Assembly: GCF_001687365.1 (NCBI RefSeq)
Contig: NZ_LGLV01000016.1
Span: forward strand, 62,001 to 126,000
DNA: 64,000 nucleotides
Source of the DNA: Pararhizobium polonicum
Lineage (GTDB): Bacteria > Pseudomonadota > Alphaproteobacteria > Rhizobiales > Rhizobiaceae
Reading direction: 5' to 3'
Part shown: positions 36,045 through 44,992 of the stretch, one piece after another
Numbering within the stretch: the stretch's first letter is position 1
How the letters are laid out: each line of letters starts with the position of its first letter
Notes under the pieces: generated by a model
The model's database searches: none
What the model was told of the DNA's origin: nothing
Seen by the model: the letters and a program-made list of their open reading frames with translations, nothing else
Program-made: the position numbers and the translations under genes

Positions 36045-37130
36045 GTGACAGCCGCTCCAACGAACGACATCGAGTTCCGTTCGGTCATTAAGCGCTATGG
36101 CAGCGTGACGGCCGTTTCGGACATCAACCTTGCCGTGCCGAAGGGCGCCTTCGTGGCGCTGCTCGGGCCGTCCGGTTGCGGCAAGACCACGTGCCTGCGG
36201 ATGATCGGCGGCTTCGAGCAGCCGAGCGAAGGCACGGTGCTGATCGACGGTCATGAGATGAACGGCGTGCCGCCCTATCGCCGCCCGGTCAACATGGTCT
36301 TCCAGCACTACGCGCTCTTCCCCCATTTCGATGTCGAACAGAACGTCGCCTACGGCCTGAAGCAGGCCCGGCCGAAACTGGCCGCGGCCGAAATTTCCGC
36401 CCGCGCCCGCCAGGCGCTGGAGATGGTCCGGCTCGGCGGTTTCGAGAAGCGCCGCATCCACGAAATGTCCGGCGGCCAGCAGCAGCGCGTGGCGCTCGCC
36501 CGCGCCATCGTCAACAAGCCCTCGGTGCTTTTGCTCGACGAGCCGCTCGCCGCCCTCGACAAGAAGCTGCGCACCGCCATGCAGATCGAATTGCAGACGC
36601 TGCAGCGCGAACTCGGCATCACCTTCGTGCTCGTCACCCACGATCAGGAAGAGGCGCTGTCGATGAGCGACATGGTCTGCGTGATGAATGCCGGCCGGAT
36701 CGTCCAGATGGCCAAGCCGCAGGAAATCTACGACAGGCCCGCCGATCTCTTCGTCGCCGATTTCGTCGGCAAGACCAACCGCATCGCGGCAACGGTGGAA
36801 GCCGGCGGCGCGACCTTGCGGCTGTCCAACGGCATGGCGCTCGCCGTACCAGGGAAAACCGGCCTCAAGCCCGGCCCGGCAACCGTCGCATTGCGGCCTG
36901 AAGCGATCGAACTCGTCCGCCAGTCCGCCGGCAGCGGCCAGCTCATCGGCACCGTCACCCACCGCATCTTCCTCGGCTCCACCGCCGAATACCAGATCAG
37001 CGTCGATGGCCTTGGCGATTTCCTCGTCACCGCCGATCGGCGCAGCGTGCAGGAAAGCGACCTCGTCGAACCGGGCGAACGGGTCGCGCTCACTTTCGAT
37101 CCCGGCAAAGTGCATGTTTTTCCGGCCTGA
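36045..37130 (+). CDS. Polyamine-type ABC importer ATPase (PotA-like)
   Basis: Cytoplasmic ATPase of 361 residues. Walker A GPSGCGKTT near residue 43, Q-loop VFQHYALFPHFDV, signature MSGGQQQRVALARAI and Walker B LLLDEPLAALD are all intact. A TOBE_2 domain occupies the C-terminal third. GTG 36045 follows GGGGAA. It opens an ATPase-binding protein-permease-permease-SDR operon divergent from a luxR-type gene. Confidence 0.93.
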   Translation: MTAAPTNDIEFRSVIKRYGSVTAVSDINLAVPKGAFVALLGPSGCGKTTCLRMIGGFEQPSEGTVLIDGHEMNGVPPYRRPVNMVFQHYALFPHFDVEQNVAYGLKQARPKLAAAEISARARQALEMVRLGGFEKRRIHEMSGGQQQRVALARAIVNKPSVLLLDEPLAALDKKLRTAMQIELQTLQRELGITFVLVTHDQEEALSMSDMVCVMNAGRIVQMAKPQEIYDRPADLFVADFVGKTNRIAATVEAGGATLRLSNGMALAVPGKTGLKPGPATVALRPEAIELVRQSAGSGQLIGTVTHRIFLGSTAEYQISVDGLGDFLVTADRRSVQESDLVEPGERVALTFDPGKVHVFPA

Positions 37131-37172
37131 GGACAAGGCCGTACACGTCAAGACAAAAAAGGGAACAGAGTC

Positions 37173-38333
37173 ATGACAAAGTGGTACAGAGAAAATGCCC
37201 CGATTTCGGCCGAAAACCTCACCGACGAATGGATGCGCCTGAAGCGTGGCTCGGTTACCCGCCGCCATTTCCTCGGCGTCACCGGCCTTGGCCTTGCCGC
37301 CGCCGTTCTCGCCCGCCAGCCGGGCCTGTTCAATTCCACCGCCTATGCCGAGGACCTCGGCACCACCATGTCGCTCGCCACCTGGCCGAACTACCATGAC
37401 CCGGCCACCTTCGAGGCGTTCACCGCCGCGACCGGCGTGGCCGTCGAGGTCAACGTCTTCGGCTCGAACGAGGAAATGCTGGCCAAGCTCCAGGCCGGCG
37501 GCACCGGCTGGGACCTGTTCGTCCCGACCAACTACACGATCTCCACCTATGTGAAGCTCGGCCTGATCGACCCGCTCGATATGGCGAAGGTTCCCGCGTT
37601 CTCGCAAGCCACGGAATCGGCGCGCTTCACCTCCGAAGGTGCCATCGACGGCACCACCTATGCCCTGCCGAAGAACTGGGGCACGACCGGCATGGCCGTC
37701 AACACCTCCAAGATCAAAACCAAGATCACCTCTTGGAAGGACTTCTTCGAGGTCGCCATGACCGAGGCCGACGGTCGCGCCATGGTCCACGATTACCAGC
37801 TGACCACCATCGGCAGCGCCCTCGTCTCGCTCGGCTATTCCTTCAATTCGATCAAGCCGGAAGAGCTCGCCAAGGCCGAGGAACTGCTGATCAAGGTCAA
37901 GCCGCATCTCTACGGCATCAACAGCGACTACCAGCCGGGCATGCGCGCCACCGACGCCTGGATGACCATGTGCTGGACCAATGACGGCGCGCAGCTCAAC
38001 CGTGACATGCCTGAGATCGCCTATATCCTCGGCACCGATGGCGGCGAGATCTGGACCGATTTCTACGCTATCCCGAAGAGTGCTGCCAACAAGCCGGCCG
38101 GCTACGCGCTGCTCAACTACCTGATGACGCCCGAAAACGCCGTCAAGGAACACATCGCCAATGGCGCCCCGACGACGGACAGCCGTGTTCTGGCGTTACT
38201 GCCGGCCGACGTCACGTCGAACAAGATCGTCTATCCGGACGAGGCGTCGCTCACCAAGCTCGAATTCGGCGCAGCCGTGACGCTGACGGACCCGGCCCGT
38301 GCGGAACTGATGGCGCGGTTCAAGTCGGCTTGA
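37173..38333 (+). CDS. Spermidine/putrescine-type substrate-binding protein with Tat signal
   Basis: Periplasmic binding protein of 386 residues. A twin-arginine signal is seen at about residues 28-55 (VTRRHFLGVTGLGLAAAVLA), so it is probably exported folded. The mature part matches PotD/PotF-like SBP_bac_8 proteins (LATWPNYHDPATFEAF; WTNDGAQLNR). The first 27 residues before the twin arginines are unusually long. Ligand by family: polyamine or related small cationic compound; not provable from sequence. Confidence 0.88.
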   Translation: MTKWYRENAPISAENLTDEWMRLKRGSVTRRHFLGVTGLGLAAAVLARQPGLFNSTAYAEDLGTTMSLATWPNYHDPATFEAFTAATGVAVEVNVFGSNEEMLAKLQAGGTGWDLFVPTNYTISTYVKLGLIDPLDMAKVPAFSQATESARFTSEGAIDGTTYALPKNWGTTGMAVNTSKIKTKITSWKDFFEVAMTEADGRAMVHDYQLTTIGSALVSLGYSFNSIKPEELAKAEELLIKVKPHLYGINSDYQPGMRATDAWMTMCWTNDGAQLNRDMPEIAYILGTDGGEIWTDFYAIPKSAANKPAGYALLNYLMTPENAVKEHIANGAPTTDSRVLALLPADVTSNKIVYPDEASLTKLEFGAAVTLTDPARAELMARFKSA

Positions 38334-38340
38334 GGGTAAA

Positions 38341-38490
38341 GCCCCTCATCCGGCCTGCCGGCCACCTTCTCCCCGTGAACGGGGAGAAGGGACATGCGGC
38401 ACGCTCTCGCTCCCCCGGTTTGCCGATATAACCGCTGAAACTCGATAGTCCCCTCTCCCCGCAAGCGGGGAGAGGGCTAGGGTGAGGGGC
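38341..38490. repeat. Rhizobial palindromic intergenic repeat, two hairpin units
   Basis: Two perfect 11-bp hairpins, CCTTCTCCCCG-TGAA-CGGGGAGAAGG (38365-38390) and CCCTCTCCCCG-CAAG-CGGGGAGAGGG (38451-38476), lie between outer inverted ends GCCCCTCATCC and GGGTGAGGGGC. The same pattern recurs at 55464-55527 and in variant form at 53697-53907. It sits between the binding-protein and permease genes and could modulate the transcript. Confidence 0.88.
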
Positions 38491-38528
38491 CAAGCCCCAA
38501 ACACGAAGTGCAAAATAGGACCACCCTT

Positions 38529-39395
38529 ATGCCCATCACTCCAGACAGAAAACGGCAACTGGTCACCGCCGCGCTTGTGGCACCGGCCGGGCTGTGGCTG
38601 TTCGTTTTCCTTGTCCTGCCGTTCATGGCCATGGTGGTGTTTTCCTTCGGCGAACGCGCACCGGAAGGTGGTTATCAGGCCGCCTTCACCTTCGCGCAGT
38701 TCGCCAACCTGCCGTCGCGGGCGGCCGCCTTCTGGAACACTATGATGATCGCGCCCATCGGCGCCTTCCTCTGCCTGATCGTTGCCTATCCGGTCGCCTA
38801 TTACCTCGCGGTCAAATCCAATCCCAAATACCGGCTGGTGCTCGTCTCGCTCGTCGTCGTGCCCTTCTGGACCAGCCTTCTGGTGCGCACCTACGCCTGG
38901 ATGTACATTCTGGGCTCACGCGGCATCCCCAATCTACTCGGCATGATCGGCATCGAAAATGTGCGGCTTTTGAACACGCCCGGCGCGGTGCTGCTCGGCA
39001 TCGTCTATGGCTACCTGCCGCTGATGATCATGCCGATCTATGTCAGCCTCGAAAAGCTCGATCGCCGCCTGCTCGAAGCCTCCGCCGATCTCGGCGCCAA
39101 GCCGGTCTCGACCTTCTTCGGCATTACCCTGCCGCTCTCGCTTCCGGGTGTGATGACCGGCGTGGCGCTGGTCACCATCCTTCTACTCGGCGAATATCTG
39201 ATCCCGCAGCTGCTCGGCGGCGGCAAGGTGTTCTTCATCGGCAATGCGCTGGTCGATCTCTTCCTGCAATCGCGCAACTGGCCGTTCGGCTCGGCGATCG
39301 CCGTGACACTGGTGGTCGTGGTGGTCATCGTGCTCAGCGTCGCCATGCGCATCGCCTGGAAGGTTTCCGGCTCCAGACAGGTGGATCTCGTCTGA
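38529..39395 (+). CDS. Polyamine-type ABC permease (PotB-like)
   Basis: Inner-membrane permease of 288 residues with six helices. The EAA loop LLEASADLGAKPVSTFFGIT lies near residue 185. ATG 38529 (MPITPDRKRQL) is used since AGGA precedes it; the GTG at 38508 is a weaker option. The next permease start overlaps its stop by one base (TGATG). Confidence 0.9.
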   Translation: MPITPDRKRQLVTAALVAPAGLWLFVFLVLPFMAMVVFSFGERAPEGGYQAAFTFAQFANLPSRAAAFWNTMMIAPIGAFLCLIVAYPVAYYLAVKSNPKYRLVLVSLVVVPFWTSLLVRTYAWMYILGSRGIPNLLGMIGIENVRLLNTPGAVLLGIVYGYLPLMIMPIYVSLEKLDRRLLEASADLGAKPVSTFFGITLPLSLPGVMTGVALVTILLLGEYLIPQLLGGGKVFFIGNALVDLFLQSRNWPFGSAIAVTLVVVVVIVLSVAMRIAWKVSGSRQVDLV

Positions 39396-40219
39396 TGCGC
39401 GCGCTTGTCACCTTCGTCTACCTGTTCCTCTACGCACCGATCGCGCTGGTCGTGCTGTTCTCGTTCAACGCGGGACGCAACGCCAGCGAGTTCACCGGCT
39501 TCTCGACCATGTGGTACGGCAGGGCGCTCAGCAACACGTTCCTGATCACTGCCCTGCAGAACAGCCTGATCATCGCGCTGACCAGTGCCACGCTGGCCGC
39601 CGTCTTCGGCACCATGGCAGCACTCGGCATGCAGCGCCTGAGCGCCCGGGGCCGTGCCATCTTCGACGGGCTGTTTGCCGCCGCCATCGTCGTGCCCGGC
39701 GTTGTCATCGGCATCGCCACGCTGGTGGCACTGGTCGAGGTGTTCTCTTTCCTCAACCCCGCGCTCGCCAGCCTCTGGCCCGGCGACAAGCCGCCGCAAC
39801 TCGGCCTTGGTTATGGCTCGATCATCGCGGCCCACGGCCTGTTTTCGCTGGCGCTGGTCACCATGATCGTCAAGGCCCGCATCGCCAGCCTCGGCCGCGA
39901 TATCGTCGAGGCCTCCAGCGATCTCTATGCAACACCGTTTACCACCTTCCGCCAGATCGTCCTGCCACAAATCCTGCCGTCTGTTCTCGCCGGCTTCCTG
40001 CTTGCCTTCACCTTCTCGTTCGACGATTTCATCGTTGCGTTCTTCGTCGCCGGTTCGAAGACGACCCTGCCGATCTACGTCTTCGCCTCGATCCGCCGTG
40101 GCGTGACGCCGGAAATCAATGCGATCGCCACCATGGTTCTGGTCGCCTCGCTGTTCATGATCCTGATTGCCCGTGTGCTGATGCGGGACAAGACAACAAA
40201 AGCGCATGCCGGGGAGTAG
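39395..40219 (+). CDS. Polyamine-type ABC permease (PotC-like)
   Basis: Inner-membrane permease of 274 residues with the EAA loop IVEASSDLYATPFTTFRQIV near residue 170 and the typical FSFDDFIVAFFVAG segment near 208. Its ATG overlaps the preceding stop (TGATG), and this frame stays open far upstream in the previous gene, so the start is set by coupling. It is followed after three bases by the SDR gene. Confidence 0.9.
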   Translation: MRALVTFVYLFLYAPIALVVLFSFNAGRNASEFTGFSTMWYGRALSNTFLITALQNSLIIALTSATLAAVFGTMAALGMQRLSARGRAIFDGLFAAAIVVPGVVIGIATLVALVEVFSFLNPALASLWPGDKPPQLGLGYGSIIAAHGLFSLALVTMIVKARIASLGRDIVEASSDLYATPFTTFRQIVLPQILPSVLAGFLLAFTFSFDDFIVAFFVAGSKTTLPIYVFASIRRGVTPEINAIATMVLVASLFMILIARVLMRDKTTKAHAGE

Positions 40220-40222
40220 ACC

Positions 40223-40984
40223 ATGATCCTGAAAGACCGGGTGGCCATCGTGACCGGCGCCGGCTCCGGCATCGGCCAGGCGGGCGCCGCTATCATGGCG
40301 CGTGAAGGTGCCCATGTGGCCATCGCCGACCGCAGCATCGACGGTGCCGCTGAAACCGTGGCGCTGATCCGCGATGCCGGCGGCAGCGCCGAAAGCCTCG
40401 TCCTTGATGTCACCGACGATATTTCGCTCGAAGCCGGTATCGCTTCGGTGCTTGCCCGTCACGGCCGGATCGACATCCTGCACAATCACGCCGGCGCGCA
40501 GGTCGCCGGCGATCTCGAGCAGGTGGAGGTGGAAGGGTTCGATCGCTCCTGGAGCCTCAACGTGCGCGCCCATTTCATGGCCGCCCGCTTCGTCATGCCG
40601 GCGATGAAGGCACAAGGGCGCGGCGTCATCCTCAACACCTCCTCCTCCTCCGGTGTGCTCTATGACCGCGAGATGATCGCCTATACGACGACCAAGCATG
40701 CCGTCATCGCCATGACCAGGCAGATGGCCGGTGACTACGCAAAGTTCGGCATCCGGGTCAACGCGCTGTGCCCCGGCTGGGTCGATACCCCCTTCAACAG
40801 CCCCTTCATCGCTCAGATGGGCGGGCGCGGAGCGATCGAGGCCTATGTGCGGGAAAAGGTGCCGATGGGCCGCTGGGCCACCGTCGATGAGATCGCGGAA
40901 TCGATCCTGTTTCTGGTTTCCGACCGGTCATCCTATATGACCGGTCAGATTTTGGTGGTCGATGGCGGCGAAGCCGTTGTCTAA
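40223..40984 (+). CDS. Short-chain dehydrogenase/reductase
   Basis: Classical SDR of 253 residues. The cofactor motif TGAGSGIGQAG lies at 12-22, the Asp of IADRSID suggests NAD(H) preference, and the active site is YTTTKHAVIAM (Tyr-x3-Lys) with upstream Ser in NTSSSSGV. It is the last gene of the PotABCD-like importer operon, so it may oxidise or reduce the imported substrate. The identity of that substrate is unknown. Confidence 0.88.
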   Translation: MILKDRVAIVTGAGSGIGQAGAAIMAREGAHVAIADRSIDGAAETVALIRDAGGSAESLVLDVTDDISLEAGIASVLARHGRIDILHNHAGAQVAGDLEQVEVEGFDRSWSLNVRAHFMAARFVMPAMKAQGRGVILNTSSSSGVLYDREMIAYTTTKHAVIAMTRQMAGDYAKFGIRVNALCPGWVDTPFNSPFIAQMGGRGAIEAYVREKVPMGRWATVDEIAESILFLVSDRSSYMTGQILVVDGGEAVV

Positions 40985-41030
40985 TGTTTTCCAGGAAAAG
41001 TGGAGCCCGCTTTTCCCGGAAAGACCAGCG
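40985..41030. repeat. Short inverted repeat of a common rhizobial intergenic type
   Basis: Just after the SDR stop, GGAAAAG and CTTTTCC flank a ten-base centre (TGGAGCCCG), giving the pattern seen widely in rhizobial intergenic DNA. It could also act as a weak terminator for the convergent SDR and mgtE genes. The identity as a dispersed repeat is from memory, as only one copy was noted here. Confidence 0.4.
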
Positions 41031-41079
41031 GCAACAAGGCGTTCGAGAGACTTTCCGATTCAGAATGGAAAGGCGGCCT

Positions 41080-42444
41080 CTAAAGCAAGGTGCCGTGCAG
41101 AATGACGATCGCCACGCTGAAATAGATCACCAGACCGGTGACATCGACCAGTGTCGCAACGAACGGTGCCGACGCGCTGGCGGGGTCGAAACCGATACGC
41201 TGCAACAGGAACGGCAACATCGATCCCGTTGCCGAGCCGAAGGTGACGATACCCGTCAATGCGACGCCGACCGTCAGCGCCACCAGCATCCAGTGCGGCC
41301 CGTAATCGTAGAAGCCGAGCCATTGCCAGGCCACGATCCGGGCGATGCCGATAACGCCGAGAATGGCGCCCAGCGTCAGCCCCGTCGGAATTTCGCGCAG
41401 AAGCACACGCCACCAGTCGCGCAGCCGGACCTCGCCGAGGGCCAGTCCACGAATGATCAGCGAGGTTGCCTGCGAACCGGAATTGCCGCCGGAGCTCATG
41501 ATCAGCGGGATGAACAGCGTCAGGACGATCGCCTTTTCCAGCTCCGTCTCGAAATGCTGCATGGCCGTCGCCGTCAGCATTTCGCCGAGAAAAAGCGCAG
41601 CCAGCCAGCCGCCCCGCTTGCGGATCATGCCGGCAAAGCTGATCTTCATATAGGGCTTGCCAAGCGCCTCCATGCCGCCGAAACGATGCACGTCCTCGGT
41701 CGTTTCTGCCACCATGGTGTCAATGACGTCATCGACGGTGACGATGCCGAGCACCCGGTGCGCGTCATCGACCACCGGCAGCGCCAGAAGGTCGTGCTTG
41801 CTGATCAGCCGTGCCACGTCTTCCTGTCCGGTCATCGGATCCACCGTCACCGGCGCGCTCTTGTGGGCGACGGAGAGGATCGGCGCATCCGGTTCGCCGG
41901 TGATCAGCCGCCGCAGGGTGACGAGGCCCACCAGCGCCTGGCTGTCGGGATCGAGCACATAGATGGCATAGACCGTTTCGCGCGAGCGTTCGACACGGCG
42001 GACGTGATCCAACGTTTCCGCCACGGTCCAGCCGGATGGCACGCTGACGAACTCCGTCGTCATGATGCTGCCGGCCGTCTTCGGCGGATAGCCCATCAGC
42101 GTCTGGACCGCCAGCCGCGCATCGGCATCCAGCGTCCCCAGAACAAGCGTGCGCCGGTCCCCCTCCATTTCATGAAGGATGTCGGCAACCCGGTCGTTGG
42201 AGGCAGCGTTCAGAAGCCGGCCGGCGATCTCGACCGGCATGCGTCCGACAATGGCTGCGGCATGGTGCAGCTCCGGCCGGTCCAGAATGGCGACAGCCTG
42301 TTCCTGCGGCAAGGCCGCAAGCGCGCGCGCCGCATCAGCAGCTTTCAGGAGATTGAACTGCTCGACACGTTCGGCGACAGTGATGAGAGGATCGTAGACG
42401 TCGGATTTGCGGCCGACCCAGTTCGAAAAAAACTTGGTGTTCAT
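41080..42444 (-). CDS. mgtE: Magnesium transporter MgtE
   Basis: Mg2+-gated channel of 454 residues. The cytosolic MgtE_N superhelix covers about 30-130, a pair of CBS domains about 135-255 (MTTEFVSVPSGWTVAETLDH; VVDDAHRVLGIVTVDDVID), and five membrane helices follow from about 285, with the pore block PLIMSSGGNSGSQATSL and a late helix SVAIVILHG. All family domains are present at normal length. About 240 bases separate it from the GNAT gene; no Mg2+ riboswitch was recognised there. Confidence 0.95.
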   Translation of the reverse strand: MNTKFFSNWVGRKSDVYDPLITVAERVEQFNLLKAADAARALAALPQEQAVAILDRPELHHAAAIVGRMPVEIAGRLLNAASNDRVADILHEMEGDRRTLVLGTLDADARLAVQTLMGYPPKTAGSIMTTEFVSVPSGWTVAETLDHVRRVERSRETVYAIYVLDPDSQALVGLVTLRRLITGEPDAPILSVAHKSAPVTVDPMTGQEDVARLISKHDLLALPVVDDAHRVLGIVTVDDVIDTMVAETTEDVHRFGGMEALGKPYMKISFAGMIRKRGGWLAALFLGEMLTATAMQHFETELEKAIVLTLFIPLIMSSGGNSGSQATSLIIRGLALGEVRLRDWWRVLLREIPTGLTLGAILGVIGIARIVAWQWLGFYDYGPHWMLVALTVGVALTGIVTFGSATGSMLPFLLQRIGFDPASASAPFVATLVDVTGLVIYFSVAIVILHGTLL

Positions 42445-42683
42445 TGACTTGCCTTCCCGCCGTCGGCAGCGGATCGTGGCAGGTCAACCCAACGGATCAC
42501 CCCACGAAGGCCGCAGACGGCACTTGCAATCGACTGTTACTGTCGCTTGGCATTGGGTTGATGACTCCGGTTGATGTGTGCAGTGCAAAAAATATCGCCC
42601 TGCAAAGCGGAAATGATCCTGCCGAAAGCAAATGTCAAGAGGACCGCGGCGGTCGAAACCAATTGTGGACGATGTTTAATTGT

Positions 42684-43097
42684 TCACCGGATTGGCACAG
42701 CCGCGGACCGCCGAAGATCGATCAATCCGGCCTGCGTGGAACGAAAGCCGCAGGCACGATAAAAGCCTTCCAGATGCGGCTCATAGTCAACATGCAGCCA
42801 TTGCGCTCCGCGATTACGCGCAAGCCGCTCGGCCTCGTTCACAAGGCGTGTGGCGATACCTTGCCTACGCCATTGCGGATCGACGCAGGTGTCGAGAAGG
42901 AACGCATGAACGCCGCCATCCCAGGCGACGTTGACGAAGCCGACCAACCTGCCCCCGTCATAGGCGCCGACATGCGCAAGGCTGCGCGACAGGATGCCGG
43001 AAAAATCCCGCAAGACATCCGCTCCCCAAGCGGACACCCACAGCGCATTCAAGACATCGTTCGGCGGAAAAGGGTCAGCCTGCAGCAAGAACGACAA
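42684..43097 (-). CDS. GNAT-family N-acetyltransferase
   Basis: A 137-residue acetyltransferase with the acetyl-CoA loop WRRQGIATRLV near residue 78 and the C-terminal FYRACGFRSTQAGL. TTG 43097 is preferred because GGAGGAGG stands nine bases upstream; the ATG at 43130 and longer frame have no such site. It lies 65 bases downstream of the urocanase homologue on the same strand and may be the last gene of the putative ergothioneine operon. The acetylated substrate is unknown. Confidence 0.82.
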   Translation of the reverse strand: MSFLLQADPFPPNDVLNALWVSAWGADVLRDFSGILSRSLAHVGAYDGGRLVGFVNVAWDGGVHAFLLDTCVDPQWRRQGIATRLVNEAERLARNRGAQWLHVDYEPHLEGFYRACGFRSTQAGLIDLRRSAAVPIR

Positions 43098-43162
43098 ATG
43101 AGATGACCTCCTCCGATGCGTTTTGCCCATGAAACGTCTTGGCCGGCCGCGGTCAAGTCCCG

Positions 43163-44821
43163 TCAAATCGCAACGTATCCAATCCCCTTCTTGCCGATCT
43201 CGTCCAGCGACTCCTCGTAGCCGGCATCCGCATAGCGGATGACCCCCAGCGACGTATCGTTGGTCAGCGCATGGCCGAGCCGTTCCGCTCCGCCCTCCGT
43301 CCCATCCGCGACCACGGTCACACCGCAGCTGGTCATATAGCCGGCATAACCGCCGCCGCCGGAGTGGACGACGACGAGGTCTGCCATGGAGGAGCAGAGC
43401 AGCATGGCGTCGAGCAGCGGCCAGTCGGCGATGGCGTCGGAGCCGTCCTTCATCCGCTCGGTCATGATATTGGGATGCGCCATGGCGCCGGCGTCGAGAT
43501 GGTCGCGGGAGAAGGCGATCGGGCCTTTGAGCTCGCCGGAGGCGACCAGCGCGTTGACGGCGACGGCCAGCTCCGTCCGTTCGCCATGGCCAAGCCAGGC
43601 AATACGGGCGGGCAGCCCCTCGAAGGGCACGTTTTCGCGCGCGAGCTTGATCCAGTTGGTGACGATCCTGTTGTCAGGGAACATCGTGAGCAGCAGATCA
43701 TCGATACGGGCGATATCGCTCTCCTCGCCCGACAGCGCCATCCAGCGGAAGGGACCGATGGCGCGGGCAAACAGCGGCCGCAGATAGGCCTCGGTGAAGA
43801 TGCGGATATCGAAGGCATTGGCAACGCCGCCCTCGCGCGCCTGCGTGCGGATCAGGTTGCCGTTGTCGAAGACTTCCGAGCCCTTGGCCTGAAACTCCAG
43901 CATGGCTCTGACATGATCGACGATCGAGGCGCGGCTGGCGGCCATCAGCTGCCCCTGCCCGTCGACGCGCAGGCGCTTGACCTCCTCAAGGCTCATGCCC
44001 TTCGGCACATAGCCATAGACCAGATCATGGGCCGAGGTCTGGTCGGTGACAATATCCGGAACGATGCCACGCCTGGCAATTTCCGGATAGAGTGCGGCAG
44101 CATTGCCGACGAGCCCGATGGAGGTGGCGCGCTTTTCCCTGACTGCCTGATCGATCATGGCAAGCGCCGTGTCAAGGTCCGGCGCCACATGCTCAAGATA
44201 GCCAATCGCCTTGCGCTTTTCGGCGCGCTCCGGATCGATATCGATGCAGAGGATCGCCGCCCCCGCCATGCGGCCGGCCAGCGGCTGTGCGCCGCCCATG
44301 CCGCCAAGCCCGGCCGTCAGGATGAACCGTCCGGCCAGATCGCCGCCAAAGCGGTTTTCGGCAATGCGCATGAAGATTTCGTAGGTGCCCTGGATGACGC
44401 CCTGACTGCCGATATATTGCCAGGCACCAGCCGTCAGCCCGCCCCAGCAAATCAGCCGCTGCCGCTCCAGTTCGTAGAACACCTCGGCCTTCGCCCATTG
44501 GCCGACGATGTTGCAATTGGCCATGATCACCAGCGGTGCCTTGGCATGGGTCTTCAACAGCCCCACCGGCTTGCCCGACTGGATCACCAGCGTCTGGTCC
44601 TCATCCATCTCCAGAAGCGCCTTGACGATCGCCCTGTGAGACGCCCAGTTGCGCGCCGCCTTGCCGAGCGCGGCATAGACGATCAGATTGTCCGGGTCTT
44701 CGCCGACCGAGAGCACGTTTTCCAGAAGCCGCAACAAAGCCTCCTGCCGCCAGCCCTTTGCACGCAGCACCGGGCCGCCGGGGATGGGGAAATGCGGGTG
44801 ACGGGGGTTGGGTTTGGGCAT
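43163..44821 (-). CDS. Urocanase-family enzyme, probable thiourocanate hydratase
   Basis: A 552-residue NAD+-dependent hydratase of the HutU family. The NAD site TAGLGGMGGAQPLA, DQTSAHD, QSGKPVGLLKTHA and TSCGVTVVADG are kept. It departs from canonical HutU where I recall SCKSW (here RAKGW), MTAGSWIYIG (here LTAGAWQYIG) and DPLNGYLP (here DLVYGYVP), consistent with an altered substrate. ATG 44821 begins MPKPNPRHPHF; the longer frame runs into a repeat. No hutI or hutG is present; instead DUF917, hydantoinase and carbamoylase genes are adjacent, pointing to thiourocanate from ergothioneine. Confidence 0.85.
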   Translation of the reverse strand: MPKPNPRHPHFPIPGGPVLRAKGWRQEALLRLLENVLSVGEDPDNLIVYAALGKAARNWASHRAIVKALLEMDEDQTLVIQSGKPVGLLKTHAKAPLVIMANCNIVGQWAKAEVFYELERQRLICWGGLTAGAWQYIGSQGVIQGTYEIFMRIAENRFGGDLAGRFILTAGLGGMGGAQPLAGRMAGAAILCIDIDPERAEKRKAIGYLEHVAPDLDTALAMIDQAVREKRATSIGLVGNAAALYPEIARRGIVPDIVTDQTSAHDLVYGYVPKGMSLEEVKRLRVDGQGQLMAASRASIVDHVRAMLEFQAKGSEVFDNGNLIRTQAREGGVANAFDIRIFTEAYLRPLFARAIGPFRWMALSGEESDIARIDDLLLTMFPDNRIVTNWIKLARENVPFEGLPARIAWLGHGERTELAVAVNALVASGELKGPIAFSRDHLDAGAMAHPNIMTERMKDGSDAIADWPLLDAMLLCSSMADLVVVHSGGGGYAGYMTSCGVTVVADGTEGGAERLGHALTNDTSLGVIRYADAGYEESLDEIGKKGIGYVAI

Positions 44822-44859
44822 GATGGCGTCCTTGATAGCTTCGTTGCACAGGCGTTGCG

Positions 44860-44992
44860 GCAGTCTCCCACCTCCCCTTGAGGGGGAGGTCGCGCGGAAC
44901 GCGCGGGTGGGGTGATCGTTAGGTGAGCAAAAAATCACCCCACCCCGGCGCTTCGCGCCGACCCTCCCCCTCAAGGGGAGGGTGAAAGTGCA
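44860..44992. repeat. Palindromic intergenic repeat, third variant, between the urocanase and DUF917 genes
   Basis: Paired hairpin-forming arms CCTCCCCTTGAGGGGGAGG (about 44870-44888) and CCCTCCCCCTCAAGGGGAGGG (split around 44970) flank GGGTGGGGTGAT and ATCACCCCACCC, themselves inverted. The whole makes a large imperfect cruciform of about 130 bases. Its right end supplies the last codons and stop of the DUF917 gene, suggesting later insertion. Confidence 0.75.

Noticed and set aside
35847..38153. 768-codon minus-strand frame
   Set aside because: Antisense to the PotA-like and binding-protein genes; no recognisable domains.
42445..42683. Mg2+ riboswitch or leader upstream of mgtE
   Set aside because: No M-box-like conserved blocks were recognised in the 240-base gap.
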